64,000 nucleotides of DNA from an uncultured Flavobacteriales bacterium (GCA_946482515.1 CAMLRS010000008.1:62001-126000); one strand, 5' to 3'; positions 1 to 11,065 are shown, counted from the stretch's first letter. Notes: a model not told the origin generated them from the letters alone. Translations and numbers: made by a program.

Positions 1-317
1 ATTTCCGGGGCTAATCGAAGCACGATTCCGTCGATTTCATCTGTGATCGGAATCTGACATCCAAGACGGCTGTTCGGCTTCACGAAAAAGGCCTGATCGA
101 GCATGTCGAGCTCGTCGTCGCTTTGTTCTGCCAGCTCATGCCCCGATTCCAGGTAGCACTGACACGTCGCACACATCGCCATTCCGCCGCATTCGCCTTT
201 TACAGGCAATTCGTAGGATTTGCACAATTCCATGATGTTCATGTTCATGTCTGTCGGTGCGAGCAGCTCGTGGGCTGTTCCTTCGCGGTCGATGATGGTA
301 ACGGTAATATCGGACAT
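1..317 (-). CDS. 2Fe-2S ferredoxin, 3' end cut by window edge
   Basis: Small electron carrier of the plant/adrenodoxin-like ferredoxin fold, cytoplasmic. The cysteine signature C-x5-C-x2-C is seen in GECGGMAMCATC near residue 40, and a fourth cysteine follows in RLGCQIP near residue 90, which together ligate one 2Fe-2S cluster. The reading frame is open to base 1, so about 105 residues are visible; family members are about 110 residues, so only a few are missing. I chose the ATG at 317 because it gives MSDITVTIID and lies shortly after an exact TAnnTTTG box at 339-346. It is divergent from the membrane-protein gene at 402. Partner and pathway cannot be told from the context. Confidence 0.85.
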   Translation of the reverse strand, partial: MSDITVTIIDREGTAHELLAPTDMNMNIMELCKSYELPVKGECGGMAMCATCQCYLESGHELAEQSDDELDMLDQAFFVKPNSRLGCQIPITDEIDGIVLRLAPE

Positions 318-338
318 TTGTATGCGATTTTCGTGTGG

Positions 339-346
339 CAAAATTA
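339..346 (-). promoter_or_regulatory. Bacteroidota -7 box for the ferredoxin gene
   Basis: Minus strand reads TAATTTTG, an exact TAnnTTTG match, 21 bases before the ATG. It is back to back with the plus-strand box at 390. Confidence 0.5.
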
Positions 347-389
347 ATAAGAAGTTTTGAAGCCGTCTGCTCATACGTCAGGTATCGAT

Positions 390-397
390 TATTTTTG
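390..397 (+). promoter_or_regulatory. Bacteroidota -7 box directly before the 402 gene
   Basis: TATTTTTG ends four bases before the ATG at 402. With transcription usually starting about 5-7 bases after this box, the mRNA would be leaderless or nearly so. Confidence 0.5.
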
Positions 398-401
398 CAG
401 C

Positions 402-956
402 ATGCAACGCGTATCACCTGTCGGTAATCAGCTTTTTTCCATTCTTGCTTTGATAGGCTTCCTGGCACTCGTGCTATTCGGGCTGTTTTCAGGCAGATTC
501 ACGAGTAACGGAGGATTTTATGCATTGTTCGTTCCGGCAGTTATTTTTTTCCTGGTAATTGTCTACAAGCTGAGTGTCTGGAACGTCGTGAAAGAGGAAA
601 ACCGGATCGTTCTTTCGAATTTCTTTGGAATCTACAAGGTTGTGCTGGATGTGAAAAGCGACATTCTCAGTGTAAAAGGTAGTGTGATTCGCAGCGCCCG
701 CCATATGCCATTCGATGACCGGGAAACGGGGCAGTTCTTCGAATTGAAGACCACGAAGGGAACCTTCCGGTTTTCTTCCGAAGATTATGGCGATTTCGAC
801 GAGCTGACGAATCTTTTGTTCAGCGATTCACCCAAACTGGCCTATGAATACGGACGTTCGCTTAAAAGCGAAAGGAAAAACCACCGGAAACGGCTTTGGC
901 TCTACGTGCTGATTGCCATTGGGATGATCATCGTCATCTCCATCCTGAAACGCTAA
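402..956 (+). CDS. Membrane protein with PH-like soluble part, function unknown
   Basis: A 184-residue protein. Two membrane segments lie near the N-terminus (about residues 10-30 and 37-58), and a third close to the C-terminus ends in ILKR. The middle (about 60-155) is a soluble, beta-rich stretch with the flavour of bacterial PH-like domains (EENRIVLSNFFGIYKVVLD), which is inference from pattern only. An in-frame TTG at 357 would add 15 residues, but the ATG at 402 follows a TAnnTTTG box and begins the hydrophobic region properly. It is a single-gene unit divergent from the ferredoxin and convergent with groEL. I cannot assign a function. Confidence 0.7.
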   Translation: MQRVSPVGNQLFSILALIGFLALVLFGLFSGRFTSNGGFYALFVPAVIFFLVIVYKLSVWNVVKEENRIVLSNFFGIYKVVLDVKSDILSVKGSVIRSARHMPFDDRETGQFFELKTTKGTFRFSSEDYGDFDELTNLLFSDSPKLAYEYGRSLKSERKNHRKRLWLYVLIAIGMIIVISILKR

Positions 957-999
957 TTCCTGTTTTTATTGAGCAGGAAACGAAGAACCCAACCTTCTT

Positions 1000-1036
1000 T
1001 AAAAAAGAACTCCCGCGATCCGAAAACCGCAGGAGT
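1000..1036 (-). terminator. Rho-independent terminator after groEL
   Basis: On the minus strand a nine-pair imperfect stem (1028-1036 with 1009-1017) is followed by TTCTTTTTTAAAG. It lies about 100 bases past the groEL stop. Confidence 0.6.
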
Positions 1037-1087
1037 CATATATAGTGTCGTCTCGTTCTATCCGATCTTATCGGGAAGGCGAAACGG

Positions 1088-1121
1088 GAATCCCGACGCT
1101 CCGCTTTGCGGATGTCGGGAG
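1088..1121. repeat. Short palindrome in the groEL 3' region
   Basis: CCCGAC-x-CTCCGC-TTT-GCGGA-x-GTCGGG folds into a near-perfect hairpin with no T-tract on either side. It resembles other short palindromes in this window's gaps (22114, 49857, 49951, 53105). Confidence 0.5.
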
Positions 1122-1132
1122 TAAATCCACTA

Positions 1133-3075
<1,943 letters not shown>

Positions 3076-3171
3076 ATCTCAATTAATTGGTTTAATAATG
3101 ACGTTTCGCATTCGTCGAAGATTGTGCCAATGCGCCTCCGACCGACAATTTTTCAGTTCAGGGCGGTTGGG

Positions 3172-3211
3172 TGAAAAAAAAATGTCAGCATGGGTGACAT
3201 ACTGACATTTT
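3172..3211 (-). terminator. Terminator after secG
   Basis: Minus strand: ten-pair stem AAAATGTCAG/CTGACATTTT (3202-3211 with 3179-3188) followed by a run of T. It separates the miaB-to-secG operon from groESL. Confidence 0.8.
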
Positions 3212-3231
3212 GAAAATTATAGAGTCTTATA

Positions 3232-3561
3232 TTACTGACGCGGTTGTGGCTGTTGCCCGCCTTGCGGTTGTTGACCACCAGGTCCACCAGGTTGTTCCGT
3301 ACCTTGTTGTCCGGCGTTCGGATCAACTTTAGGCGTTTCCGGCTTCATCAGGGTTGTAAGAGCAATGCTGCAAACCATGATCGCTGCTGCCAGTCCCCAT
3401 GTTGCTTTTTCGATGAAATCACTCGTGCGCTGTACACCGCCCAGTTGTTGAGCTGAACCGAAGTCAGAGGAAAGACCTCCACCTTTCGGGTTTTGTACGA
3501 AAACCACAAGAATCAGGAGGAGACTTGCAAGAATGATAACTACTGAAATAAATCCTTCCAT
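3232..3561 (-). CDS. secG: Preprotein translocase subunit SecG
   Basis: Small inner-membrane partner of SecYE that helps SecA-driven export. The 109-residue product has two membrane helices (about 4-24 and 53-73) around the family loop VQNPKGGGLSSDFGSAQQLGG. It is followed by a Pro/Gln/Gly-rich tail (GGPGGQQPQGGQQPQPRQ) that is longer than in Proteobacteria but common in this phylum. It starts four bases after the preceding gene's stop codon and is the last gene of a minus-strand operon ending at the terminator at 3172-3211. Confidence 0.93.
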   Translation of the reverse strand: MEGFISVVIILASLLLILVVFVQNPKGGGLSSDFGSAQQLGGVQRTSDFIEKATWGLAAAIMVCSIALTTLMKPETPKVDPNAGQQGTEQPGGPGGQQPQGGQQPQPRQ

Positions 3562-3565
3562 TGTA

Positions 3566-4633
3566 TTAAGGGGTTATTTTTTTCTTTAATTCGTCAATTT
3601 GGAGTGCAAATAAAGCCTTTTTTTCCGGAACAGACAACATCAATTGGTGATAAACATGAATTGCTTTCGGATAATTGCCCTGAGCAGCATAGATTTTCGC
3701 CAGTGTTTCCGAAACCGGAACGGCATCTTCGTCGAGACTTTCCTTCGCTTTTTTCGATGGCGAATAGAAATCCGTCTTGCTGCGCGTAATGCTCGGCTCT
3801 TCTTCGATGAATTTGTCGATGAGATCGCTGGCCTGCATTTTTTTCTGTTCCATTTGTCCTGCCGGCAGATTTTCTTCGCGTGGAACAGCCTGAACATGCT
3901 GCTGCTGACCACTTTTCAACCACGAAGTAAACGACTTGCGGTCTTCCGTAACTGGTTCCTCGACTGGCGACTGAATAACTGTAGACGGGAGACTGGATAT
4001 TTCTTCAACGGAAGACTCCTCGACAGAAGACTGTTCGACCGGCGACTGGAGACCAACTTCAACTTCCGAACTCTCCAACTCATCAACTTTTAACTCATCA
4101 ACTCGTAACTCATCAACTCTCAACTCATCCACTGCCACATCTCCAACTTCAAAATGCTGCTCCAGCGTAAAAGCTTCCGTCAATTGGTCAAAATCAAGTG
4201 ATTCGCTTTCTATTTTCGCCTCAATAGCTGCTTCTGCTTCCGTAATTGCTTCTTCGTGAACGGTTTCAGCTTCTTCGACGTAGACTTCAGTTGTCTCTGT
4301 GCTGGTTTCAATGATTTTGTCTTCTGGAACAGATACTTCGATGATTTCTGTTGTTTTTGAGTTCTTCGTCTCGTCAACACCTGAACTCGTTAACTCGTTA
4401 ACTCTTTCCGTAAGCAAATAATAGAGTTTCGTCCGATCGCTCAGCTTGAACGCATGTTGTTGCAATGCGAGATCCAGATCGGGTGATTTTCCGTTCGAAA
4501 GCGCCGTAAGGTACAGCAGCGGGTAAACAGATGAAAACGGGTACTTAGTCGTCAGCGAGCGCAGCGCTTCGGCATCCTGTAAAGTCAGCTCGTGCGGATG
4601 ACTAACGAAATGGGCGACTTGTTCCAGGTTCAT
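3566..4633 (-). CDS. TPR-like protein with an acidic repeat insert, unknown role
   Basis: A 355-residue protein. The N-terminal part (about 1-75, MNLEQVAHFVSHPHELTLQD...) is helical. The C-terminal part (about 300-350, ETLAKIYAAQGNYPKAIHVY) is a clear TPR-like pair. Between them is a long acidic, low-complexity region with no obvious fold. Residues about 168-224 consist of DELRV/DELKV units followed by QSPVEE/ESSVEE units. The DNA of this part is built from the same words that fill this window's intergenic gaps (see findings), suggesting an in-frame insertion or expansion. The gene lies between lptE and secG with gaps of two and four bases, so it may serve the envelope, but no function can be named. 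Confidence 0.85.
   Translation of the reverse strand: MNLEQVAHFVSHPHELTLQDAEALRSLTTKYPFSSVYPLLYLTALSNGKSPDLDLALQQHAFKLSDRTKLYYLLTERVNELTSSGVDETKNSKTTEIIEVSVPEDKIIETSTETTEVYVEEAETVHEEAITEAEAAIEAKIESESLDFDQLTEAFTLEQHFEVGDVAVDELRVDELRVDELKVDELESSEVEVGLQSPVEQSSVEESSVEEISSLPSTVIQSPVEEPVTEDRKSFTSWLKSGQQQHVQAVPREENLPAGQMEQKKMQASDLIDKFIEEEPSITRSKTDFYSPSKKAKESLDEDAVPVSETLAKIYAAQGNYPKAIHVYHQLMLSVPEKKALFALQIDELKKKITP
3960..4131 (-). repeat. Intergenic-type repeat words inside a coding region
   Basis: Reading the minus strand from 4131 to 3960, units of GTTGATGAGTT give way to units of GTCTCC/GTCTTC-x-GTC. The same two modules, in the same order, follow the stop codons of truA (34894 onward) and the DUF2797 gene (25059 onward). 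Here they stay in frame and encode DELRV-type and SPVEE-type units. Confidence 0.7.
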
Positions 4634-4635
4634 GG

Positions 4636-5145
4636 TTACCAGTTTGAGAGTAGTTTGTTGATCACGTCCTGCACGATCTGCTGATTAATCGCTTCGATGA
4701 GCTGGCTTTCCACATCCGGAAGGCTCTGCGTTGCGTCGTAATCGGCGAATTTCGAGCTCGTCATCGTCATTTTTTCCAAACCTTTGGTCGGTGTAATGAT
4801 CGTGAACATAGCCGTGATCGTCAGTCGGTTTTTGGCAGCGTTATCGCCTTCCTGTATCGCGAGTGGTGTCGTGTTGTAGCTGATAACAGTCCCGGAAATC
4901 TGTACTTCGGCGGAATCGAGCGCGGTTCCCAATCGCAGACGGGTGTTGTTTTGAATGCCGGTACGCAGATCTTCGGTCAGTCGCGCGTTGTAGTTCGAAG
5001 GAGCGGTTGCGGCTGTCATTTCCAGTGGAACAACGAAAAACGTTTTCCATTCCTCCGGAATCGAGCTGTCACGAAACGAAACACTGGTTGGCCAGCAGCT
5101 CGTTAACGACACTAAACACAACAGGATCACAATCCACTTCATCAA
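4636..5145 (-). CDS. lptE: LptE-like LPS-assembly lipoprotein
   Basis: Probable outer-membrane lipoprotein that plugs and assists LptD in placing LPS on the cell surface. The first residues are a lipoprotein signal with lipobox LTSC (Cys about residue 17). The mature part has the LptE look: a beta-strand on VSFRD, then ...FFVVPLEMTAATAPSNYNARLTEDLRTGIQNNTRL, a repeat of strands and a C-terminal amphipathic helix (AINQQIVQDVINKLLSNW). The 169-residue length fits. It overlaps no neighbour but is two bases from the following gene and in operon with the sigma-54 activator, miaB and secG, the usual Bacteroidota neighbourhood of lptE. Confidence 0.8.
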   Translation of the reverse strand: MMKWIVILLCLVSLTSCWPTSVSFRDSSIPEEWKTFFVVPLEMTAATAPSNYNARLTEDLRTGIQNNTRLRLGTALDSAEVQISGTVISYNTTPLAIQEGDNAAKNRLTITAMFTIITPTKGLEKMTMTSSKFADYDATQSLPDVESQLIEAINQQIVQDVINKLLSNW

Positions 5146-5157
5146 TTATCAGTTATA

Positions 5158-5222
5158 AATTATGAATTATAAAGATGGAACTCCTTGATAATTCATAATT
5201 GCTTCAATTCATAATTCAATGG
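5158..5222 (-). repeat. AATTATGAATTAT inverted repeat just after a stop codon
   Basis: Thirteen-base arms at 5158-5170 and 5188-5200 are perfect inverted copies, and a third partial copy lies at 5205-5219. The block begins about six bases after the sigma-54 activator stop and could act as a weak terminator or a processing hairpin. It is also one of the window's 3'-anchored repeat words. Confidence 0.6.
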
Positions 5223-5224
5223 CG

Positions 5225-6475
5225 TTAGCCATTAATATCGTATTCTTTGATCTTCCGATACAATGTTCGTTCCGAAATCCCCAGTTCCTCGGCGGCATAT
5301 TTGCGTCTTCCGCGGTGTTTATCGAGCGCTTTCTGGATCAATTCCTTCTCGCGGTCTTCCAAAGAAAGCGATTCCTGGACCACTTCGCTGATTTCTACGT
5401 CTTCCGGCTCGTCGGCATTGAAGATCACGTCGGTAACATCGGTCACTTTCGGTTGATTCGCCGAAGGCAGGAAACGTTGTTCAGCAACACCCACATCATT
5501 GTACATGCGATTCACCAAAGCAGCCTGGTCGTTCGATAAGCTGAATTCGCCCTGCTGGTTGAGCAGCTCCACCACGAGCTTTTTCAAGTCGTTCAGGTCG
5601 TTTTTCATGTCGAAGAGGAACTTGTACATCAGCTCCCGCTCGTCGATTTTATTATCGTGTGACCCAACTACGCTCGGCAATTGCTCTTCCGGAACCGGCA
5701 GGTATTCGATCAAACGGGCTCCATTGATCTCGCGCTCCTGTTCGATCACCGATAGCTGCTCCACGAGGTTTTTCAATTGACGGATATTCCCCGGCCATTT
5801 GTAGCTGTTCAGCACTTCGACGGCATCAGACGTCAGGCGAATGGCCGGCATACGGTATTTATCGGCGAAATCGCTGGCGAATTTCCGGAACAGCAGGTAA
5901 ATATCTTCACTTCGCTGACGGAGCGGCGGCAAGGCAATCGGAACGGTGCTCAAACGGTAGAGCAGGTCTTCGCGGAATTTCCCCGAAGCAATGGCGCGCT
6001 GCATGTTTTCGTTGGTCGCAGCCACCACGCGTACGTTCGTTTTGATCACTTTCGACGAGCCCACGCGGATGAATTCGCCCGTTTCCAGTACGCGGAGCAG
6101 ACGAACCTGCGTTTGCATCGGCAATTCGGCCACTTCATCCAGGAAGATCGTTCCGCCGTCGGCGACTTCGAAATACCCCTGACGACTGCCCGTTGCTCCG
6201 GTAAAAGAGCCCTTTTCGTGCCCGAACAATTCCGAGTCGATCGTGCCTTCCGGAATCGCGCCGCAGTTCACGGCAATGTATTCGGCGTGTTTGCGCGAGC
6301 TCAGCTGGTGGATCACCTGCGGAATGATCTCTTTCCCGGTTCCGCTTTCGCCGGTTACCAGTACGGAAATATCCGTGGGAGCGACCTGGCTGGCCACTTC
6401 CAGCGCGCGGTTCAGCATCGGCGCATTACCGATGATCCCGAAACGTTGCTTGATCTGTTGGATATTCAATGACAT
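5225..6475 (-). CDS. Sigma-54 dependent activator without receiver domain
   Basis: Bacterial enhancer-binding protein that uses ATP to open sigma-54 promoters. The AAA+ module starts almost at once (about residues 15-240): Walker A GESGTGKE near 43, the sigma-54 contact loop GSFTGA near 90, and Walker [10 protein letters not shown] near 108. A linker of about 110 residues follows, then a Fis-type helix-turn-helix ([21 protein letters not shown]) at the end. There is no receiver or sensor domain, so activity must be governed by the linker, by abundance or by partners. The stop is 79 bases before lptE and the start is three bases from miaB, so it sits inside an envelope/tRNA operon; what it regulates is unknown. 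Confidence 0.92.
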   Translation of the reverse strand: MSLNIQQIKQRFGIIGNAPMLNRALEVASQVAPTDISVLVTGESGTGKEIIPQVIHQLSSRKHAEYIAVNCGAIPEGTIDSELFGHEKGSFTGATGSRQGYFEVADGGTIFLDEVAELPMQTQVRLLRVLETGEFIRVGSSKVIKTNVRVVAATNENMQRAIASGKFREDLLYRLSTVPIALPPLRQRSEDIYLLFRKFASDFADKYRMPAIRLTSDAVEVLNSYKWPGNIRQLKNLVEQLSVIEQEREINGARLIEYLPVPEEQLPSVVGSHDNKIDERELMYKFLFDMKNDLNDLKKLVVELLNQQGEFSLSNDQAALVNRMYNDVGVAEQRFLPSANQPKVTDVTDVIFNADEPEDVEISEVVQESLSLEDREKELIQKALDKHRGRRKYAAEELGISERTLYRKIKEYDING

Positions 6476-6478
6476 TGC

Positions 6479-7921
6479 TTAATGAGGTTGTGGAACGACT
6501 TCGCCGATCAGTGTGGCAGATGTACAATCGAGGATTTTCACCCAGGCGTAATCGCCTTTTTTCAAACCGTTAACGGCCGGGAAAACCACTTTCGTATTGC
6601 GTCCGTCGCGGCCGGTGAGATCGCTTTCGGATTTTTTGGAAGTGCCTTCGATCAATACTTCGTGGATCTCGCCGATCTGCGTTTTGTTATTGGCCCATCC
6701 GTGGCTGCGCTGCTTATTGATGATTTCTTCCAGTCGCCGGCTTTTGACTTCTTCCGGAATATCGTCTTCGAATTTGCGCTCGGCCAGCGTTTTTGGTCGT
6801 TCCGAGTACTTATACATATAAGCGAAATCAAACTGCACGGCGTCGAGCAGTGTTAAAGTCGCCTGGTGTTCTTCTTCAGTTTCACCACAAAAACCGGTGA
6901 TGATATCGGTGGAAATGCCACAGCCCGGAATGATCCGGCGGATGGCTTCAATGCGGTTCAGGTACCATTCGCGCGAATAACCGCGGTTCATACGCTGAAG
7001 TACATTCGTATCGCCTGATTGAACCGGCAAATGGATATACGGACAGATATTGGCGTATTTCGCCATCACTTCCAGTACTTCGTCGGTCATGTCTTTCGGA
7101 TGCGAAGTCGAGAAACGGATACGCAGCAGCGGATGTACCTGTGCGACCATTTCCATCAGCTCGGCGAAGTTGGTCGTTGGCTGCGAAGGATCTTTAATCA
7201 CGCCTTTGCTCGACATATTCCAGCGGTAACTGTCCACGTTCTGACCTAGCAACGTCACTTCGCGATAGCCGCGCTCGAACAATTCAGCGCATTCGCGCAC
7301 AATGGTCTGCGGATCGCGGGAACGTTCCCTTCCGCGAGTGAATGGAACTACGCAGAACGAGCACATATTGTCGCAGCCGCGGGTAATGGATACGAACGCC
7401 GAAATGCCGTTTTCGTCCAGTCGCACCGGTGTAATATCGCCGTAGGTTTCCTCGCGGGAAAGCAATACGTTGATCGCTTTTTGTCCGCCGCCTACTTCTT
7501 CGATCATGCCCGGCAATTCGCGGTAAGCATCCGGCCCGACCACGAGATCCACCAGTTTTTCTTCTTCCAGCAGCGATTGCTTCAGACGCTCGGCCATGCA
7601 GCCCAGAACGCCCACAACCAGCTCCGGCTTCGATTTCTTCTGTTTTTTGAAATCCGTAAGGCGTTTGCGTACACGTGCTTCCGCATTGTCGCGAATGGAA
7701 CACGTATTAATAAGGACAACATCCGCCTCTTCGGAATTGCGCGTAGTGGAATAGCCTTCCTTCGCCAGGATGGAAGCCACCACTTCGCTGTCGGAAAAAT
7801 TCATCGCACAGCCATAGCTTTCGACATACAGTTTTTTACCCCCTGAAACGGGATCCATCACCAGGGCTTCCCCTTGTTTGGTTTCGTCGTGTATGGCCTG
7901 TTTATCGTTTTCGATGAGCAT
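6479..7921 (-). CDS. miaB: tRNA-2-methylthio-N6-dimethylallyladenosine synthase MiaB
   Basis: Radical-SAM enzyme that adds a methylthio group to i6A37 in tRNAs. The N-terminal domain shows the three cluster cysteines ([24 protein letters not shown]). The radical-SAM triplet is in [18 protein letters not shown], and a TRAM domain closes the protein. The frame is open upstream to 8020, but the ATG at 7921 (480 residues) is preferred because an exact TAnnTTTG box lies at 7950-7957, inside the longer frame. It is the first gene of the operon that runs through the sigma-54 activator, lptE, the TPR-like gene and secG. Confidence 0.96.
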   Translation of the reverse strand: MLIENDKQAIHDETKQGEALVMDPVSGGKKLYVESYGCAMNFSDSEVVASILAKEGYSTTRNSEEADVVLINTCSIRDNAEARVRKRLTDFKKQKKSKPELVVGVLGCMAERLKQSLLEEEKLVDLVVGPDAYRELPGMIEEVGGGQKAINVLLSREETYGDITPVRLDENGISAFVSITRGCDNMCSFCVVPFTRGRERSRDPQTIVRECAELFERGYREVTLLGQNVDSYRWNMSSKGVIKDPSQPTTNFAELMEMVAQVHPLLRIRFSTSHPKDMTDEVLEVMAKYANICPYIHLPVQSGDTNVLQRMNRGYSREWYLNRIEAIRRIIPGCGISTDIITGFCGETEEEHQATLTLLDAVQFDFAYMYKYSERPKTLAERKFEDDIPEEVKSRRLEEIINKQRSHGWANNKTQIGEIHEVLIEGTSKKSESDLTGRDGRNTKVVFPAVNGLKKGDYAWVKILDCTSATLIGEVVPQPH

Positions 7922-7949
7922 GAAGAATTCCTGTGTTTTATAAGAAGTG

Positions 7950-7957
7950 CAAAAATA
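7950..7957 (-). promoter_or_regulatory. -7 box of the miaB-lptE-secG operon
   Basis: Minus strand TATTTTTG, with TTGG placed 19 bases upstream as a -33 element. It supports the miaB start at 7921 with a leader of about 25 bases. Confidence 0.65.
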
Positions 7958-8029
7958 CCATTTTCCGTCAAACATGCCAAAATGGCAGTTGTTTCTTTTC
8001 GTCAACGAGGCAACCTTCACCGGGGTCGG

Positions 8030-8061
8030 TTTGTTTTTTGAGTTGAAAACTTATTATTTTG
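8030..8061 (+). promoter_or_regulatory. Probable topA promoter
   Basis: TTTG at 8030-8033 and TTATTTTG (one mismatch to TAnnTTTG) at 8054-8061 are 20 bases apart; the ATG is 40 bases downstream. Confidence 0.4.
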
Positions 8062-8100
8062 CAGCGCTTTCTGCTATGGAAAGCATAATTTTACAGCAAT

Positions 8101-10476
8101 ATGAGCAAGAACTTAGTCATTGTGGAGTCACCAGCAAAGGCAAAAACCATTGAGGGATACCTTGGAAAAGAATTCACAGTCAAGTCAAGTTTTGGCCATG
8201 TCAGGGATCTTGCTTCAAAGGGAATTGCTGTTGACATCGAGCACGATTTTTTACCGACCTACGAGGTCAGCCCGGATAAGAAAGCCGTGGTTTCCGAACT
8301 GAAGAAACTAGCCAAGGACGCCGATGTGGTTTGGCTCGCAACCGATGAGGACCGTGAGGGAGAAGCCATTTCCTGGCACTTGTACGAAACGCTCGATCTG
8401 AAGAAAAAAGAAACAAAACGCATCACCTTTAACGAGATTACCAAGCCGGCAATCCTGCGTGCTATCGAACAGCCGCGTGAGATCAATCAGCCGCTGGTGG
8501 ATGCGCAACAGGCCCGTCGTGTACTGGACCGCCTGGTAGGTTTTGAGCTTTCACCGGTTCTCTGGAAAAAAGTGAAACCAAGCCTTTCCGCAGGCCGCGT
8601 TCAATCGGTTGCCGTGCGTTTGATCGTTGAGCGTGAAAAAGAAATTCAGGCATTTCTGACAGAAAGCTACTTCCGCGTGGCAGGAACTTTCCTTAAAGGA
8701 AAAGACGCCATCAAAGCCGAAGTAAGCCGTCATTTCGGAACAGATGCCGAAGTGACCGCTTTCCTGGAGCAATGCGCCGGAACCACTTTCAACGTACTCG
8801 ATGTGCAAACCAAACCGGCAAAGAAAGTACCGGCCGCGCCGTTTACCACATCAACGCTGCAGCAGGAAGCCAGCCTCAAGCTCGGTTTTTCCGTTTCCCG
8901 TACCATGCAGGTCGCTCAGCGCCTCTACGAAGCCGGTAAGATCACCTATATGCGTACCGACAGCGTGAACCTTTCTGAAACGGCACGCAACGGAGCCAAA
9001 GAGGAAATCCTTTCGGCTTACGGTACTCAGTACAGCAAGCCAACAGTTTATACAACGAAAAGCTCGAACGCCCAGGAGGCCCACGAAGCCATTCGCCCGA
9101 CAGATTTTTCCGTTCACGCCCTCAAAACGGGTGAATCGGATGAGATCCGTTTATACGATCTGATCTGGAAACGCGCTATCGCTTCCCAAATGAGCCACGC
9201 CGAGCTGGAGCGCACAACGATTTCCATCGGAAACGCATCCCTGCCGGAAGTATTTGCTGCGAAAGGCGAAGTGATCAAATTCGACGGTTTCCTCAAAGTA
9301 TATCTTGAAACGTCGCTGGACGAAGATGAGGACGGCGATCTTAGTGGATTGCTGCCGGCTGTTACGGTTGGCGAAACACTTGCCGCACAGATTATTCGTG
9401 CCACACAGCGTTTTTCACGTCCAGCGGCCCGTTATGTGGAAGCTTCGCTCGTGAAAAAACTCGAAGAACTCGGAATCGGTCGCCCGTCTACGTATGCACC
9501 AACGATTTCAACCATTCAGAAACGTGGCTACGTAGAGAAGAAAGAGCTGGACGGTATCGAGCGTTCTTACGCTGTACTCGAGCTCAACGGCTCCACGATC
9601 GATCGCCAGGTGAAAACTGAAATCACCGGTAAGGAGAAAAACAAGCTCTTCCCGACGGATATCGGTATGGTGGTTACAGATTTTCTGAAAGAGCACTTTG
9701 CTCACATCATGGATTACCACTTCACAGCCGAGGTCGAAGAACAATTCGATGAGATTGCGCGTGGACAGATGAACTGGACGGATATGATCCGCACGTTCTA
9801 CGATCCGTTCCACAACAGCGTGGAAGATACACTCGAGCATTCCGAGCGTGCTTCCGGTGAACGCGTATTGGGGAATCATCCGGTTTCCGGAAAGAAAGTA
9901 CTGGCGCGTATCGGACGATTTGGTCCTATGGTGCAGATCGGCGACGAAAAAGAAGACGGTGAGAAACCGCAATTCGCGTCCCTGCACAACACGCAATCCA
10001 TTCATACGATCACGCTCGAAGAAGCGCTTGAGCTGTTTAAGCTGCCGCGAACGCTGGGCGAATTCGAAGGCGAAACCGTCAAAGTGAATGTAGGCCGTTT
10101 CGGTCCGTATGTTCAGCTGGGCAAACTTTTCGTTTCCCTGAAGAAAGAAGACGATCCGATGCAGATCTTATTGGAGCGTGCCATCGAATTGATCGACGAA
10201 AAAAGGGAGACAGAAGCCAATCGTCTAATCAAGGAATTCCCGGAGAACAAGGATGTACAGCTGCTCAACGGTCGTTACGGTCCGTACCTCAAAATCGGAA
10301 AAGACAACTTTAAATTGCCGAAAGGAACGAATGCCGCTTCGTTGACCCTGGAAGAGTGTTTGGCCATCGCCGCCGACCCGGCCAACCAGCCGAAGAAAAA
10401 AGGAGGACGTGCCGCAGCGAAACCAGCAGCCAAAAAACCGGCCGCGAAGAAAAAAGCAGCTCCGAAGAAGAAATAA
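8101..10476 (+). CDS. topA: DNA topoisomerase I
   Basis: Type IA topoisomerase that relaxes negative supercoils. The TOPRIM domain opens the protein (LVIVESPAKAKTIEGYLG, acidic DEDREGE near residue 80). The active-site tyrosine is in ITYMRTDSVNLSE near residue 285. The C-terminal part carries three GRFGP/GRYGP repeats instead of zinc fingers (GRFGPMVQIG, GRFGPYVQLG, GRYGPYLKIG), and an Ala/Lys/Pro-rich basic tail of about 35 residues ends the protein. The 791-residue length is ordinary. It is divergent from miaB and closed by the terminator at 10507-10544. Confidence 0.97.
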   Translation: MSKNLVIVESPAKAKTIEGYLGKEFTVKSSFGHVRDLASKGIAVDIEHDFLPTYEVSPDKKAVVSELKKLAKDADVVWLATDEDREGEAISWHLYETLDLKKKETKRITFNEITKPAILRAIEQPREINQPLVDAQQARRVLDRLVGFELSPVLWKKVKPSLSAGRVQSVAVRLIVEREKEIQAFLTESYFRVAGTFLKGKDAIKAEVSRHFGTDAEVTAFLEQCAGTTFNVLDVQTKPAKKVPAAPFTTSTLQQEASLKLGFSVSRTMQVAQRLYEAGKITYMRTDSVNLSETARNGAKEEILSAYGTQYSKPTVYTTKSSNAQEAHEAIRPTDFSVHALKTGESDEIRLYDLIWKRAIASQMSHAELERTTISIGNASLPEVFAAKGEVIKFDGFLKVYLETSLDEDEDGDLSGLLPAVTVGETLAAQIIRATQRFSRPAARYVEASLVKKLEELGIGRPSTYAPTISTIQKRGYVEKKELDGIERSYAVLELNGSTIDRQVKTEITGKEKNKLFPTDIGMVVTDFLKEHFAHIMDYHFTAEVEEQFDEIARGQMNWTDMIRTFYDPFHNSVEDTLEHSERASGERVLGNHPVSGKKVLARIGRFGPMVQIGDEKEDGEKPQFASLHNTQSIHTITLEEALELFKLPRTLGEFEGETVKVNVGRFGPYVQLGKLFVSLKKEDDPMQILLERAIELIDEKRETEANRLIKEFPENKDVQLLNGRYGPYLKIGKDNFKLPKGTNAASLTLEECLAIAADPANQPKKKGGRAAAKPAAKKPAAKKKAAPKKK

Positions 10477-10506
10477 TAAATCCTCTTTTTTGAGGATTAG
10501 CTAACT

Positions 10507-10544
10507 AAAAAAGGCGCAGTGAAAACTGCGCCTTTCGTTTTTTT
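10507..10544 (+). terminator. Bidirectional terminator between topA and the 10556 gene
   Basis: Eleven-pair perfect stem AAAGGCGCAGT/ACTGCGCCTTT with a GAAA loop, a T-run on the plus side and A/T-rich flanks that also serve the minus gene. Confidence 0.9.
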
Positions 10545-10555
10545 GAAAAATAAAA

Positions 10556-11065
10556 TCAGCTCTTTTTACCCTTGCCTGAGCTTGTTTTCTGAGCAGGCGC
10601 TTTTGCCGGTTTTTTAGCCGGAGTCGCTGGTTTTGGAGTTGCTTTTTTCTTCGTCACCTTTTCTTTGTTTTTTCCGCAAGAATCCTTGAGTGCATGGAAT
10701 TCTTTCGACCCGGGTTTGATGCCCAGCTCTTTGGCCATTACTCCCCAACCTTTTGATTTGCTTGCTTTGTACACGCGAATCACTTCCGTTGAAGGTTTCT
10801 TGGTGATTTTCATAACCTCATACGCCATAACGACATCACCGGGATCCATGCCTGCAGTAAAAAAGCTGTTCACCTTGTCATTAGTGGTGCCATAAGTCGT
10901 TACCAGATTAGCCTTAAAGGTTGCCAGATCCTTTTTCGCCTCAGCAGAGATGCTCTTCAGATGTGAATCCAGTGTTGCATCACCTGTACCAAACGTTTGT
11001 GCATAAAGAGATACGCACATAAATAAACTTACCAGAGTTAAAATTGCTTTGCCCATAGTTTTCAT
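10556..11065 (-). CDS. Secreted Lys/Pro/Ala-tailed protein, unknown function
   Basis: A 169-residue protein with a clear signal peptide (about residues 1-22, ending SLYAQ; a Gln right after the cleavage Ala is typical of this phylum). A helical body of about 100 residues (DSHLKSISAEAKKDLATFKANL, KASKSKGWGVMAKELGIKPGS) follows, and a basic tail rich in KKATPKPATPAKKPAK. The basic tail resembles the TopA tail next door. Homologues with this body are often annotated only as hypothetical. A start nine bases further in (second Met, 11056) is also possible. It converges with topA at a shared terminator. I cannot assign a function. Confidence 0.75.
   Translation of the reverse strand: MKTMGKAILTLVSLFMCVSLYAQTFGTGDATLDSHLKSISAEAKKDLATFKANLVTTYGTTNDKVNSFFTAGMDPGDVVMAYEVMKITKKPSTEVIRVYKASKSKGWGVMAKELGIKPGSKEFHALKDSCGKNKEKVTKKKATPKPATPAKKPAKAPAQKTSSGKGKKS

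Noticed and set aside
7922..8020. Extended N-terminus of miaB
   Set aside because: The added part lies over the -7 box at 7950-7957 and gives residues without family likeness; the ATG at 7921 fits better.
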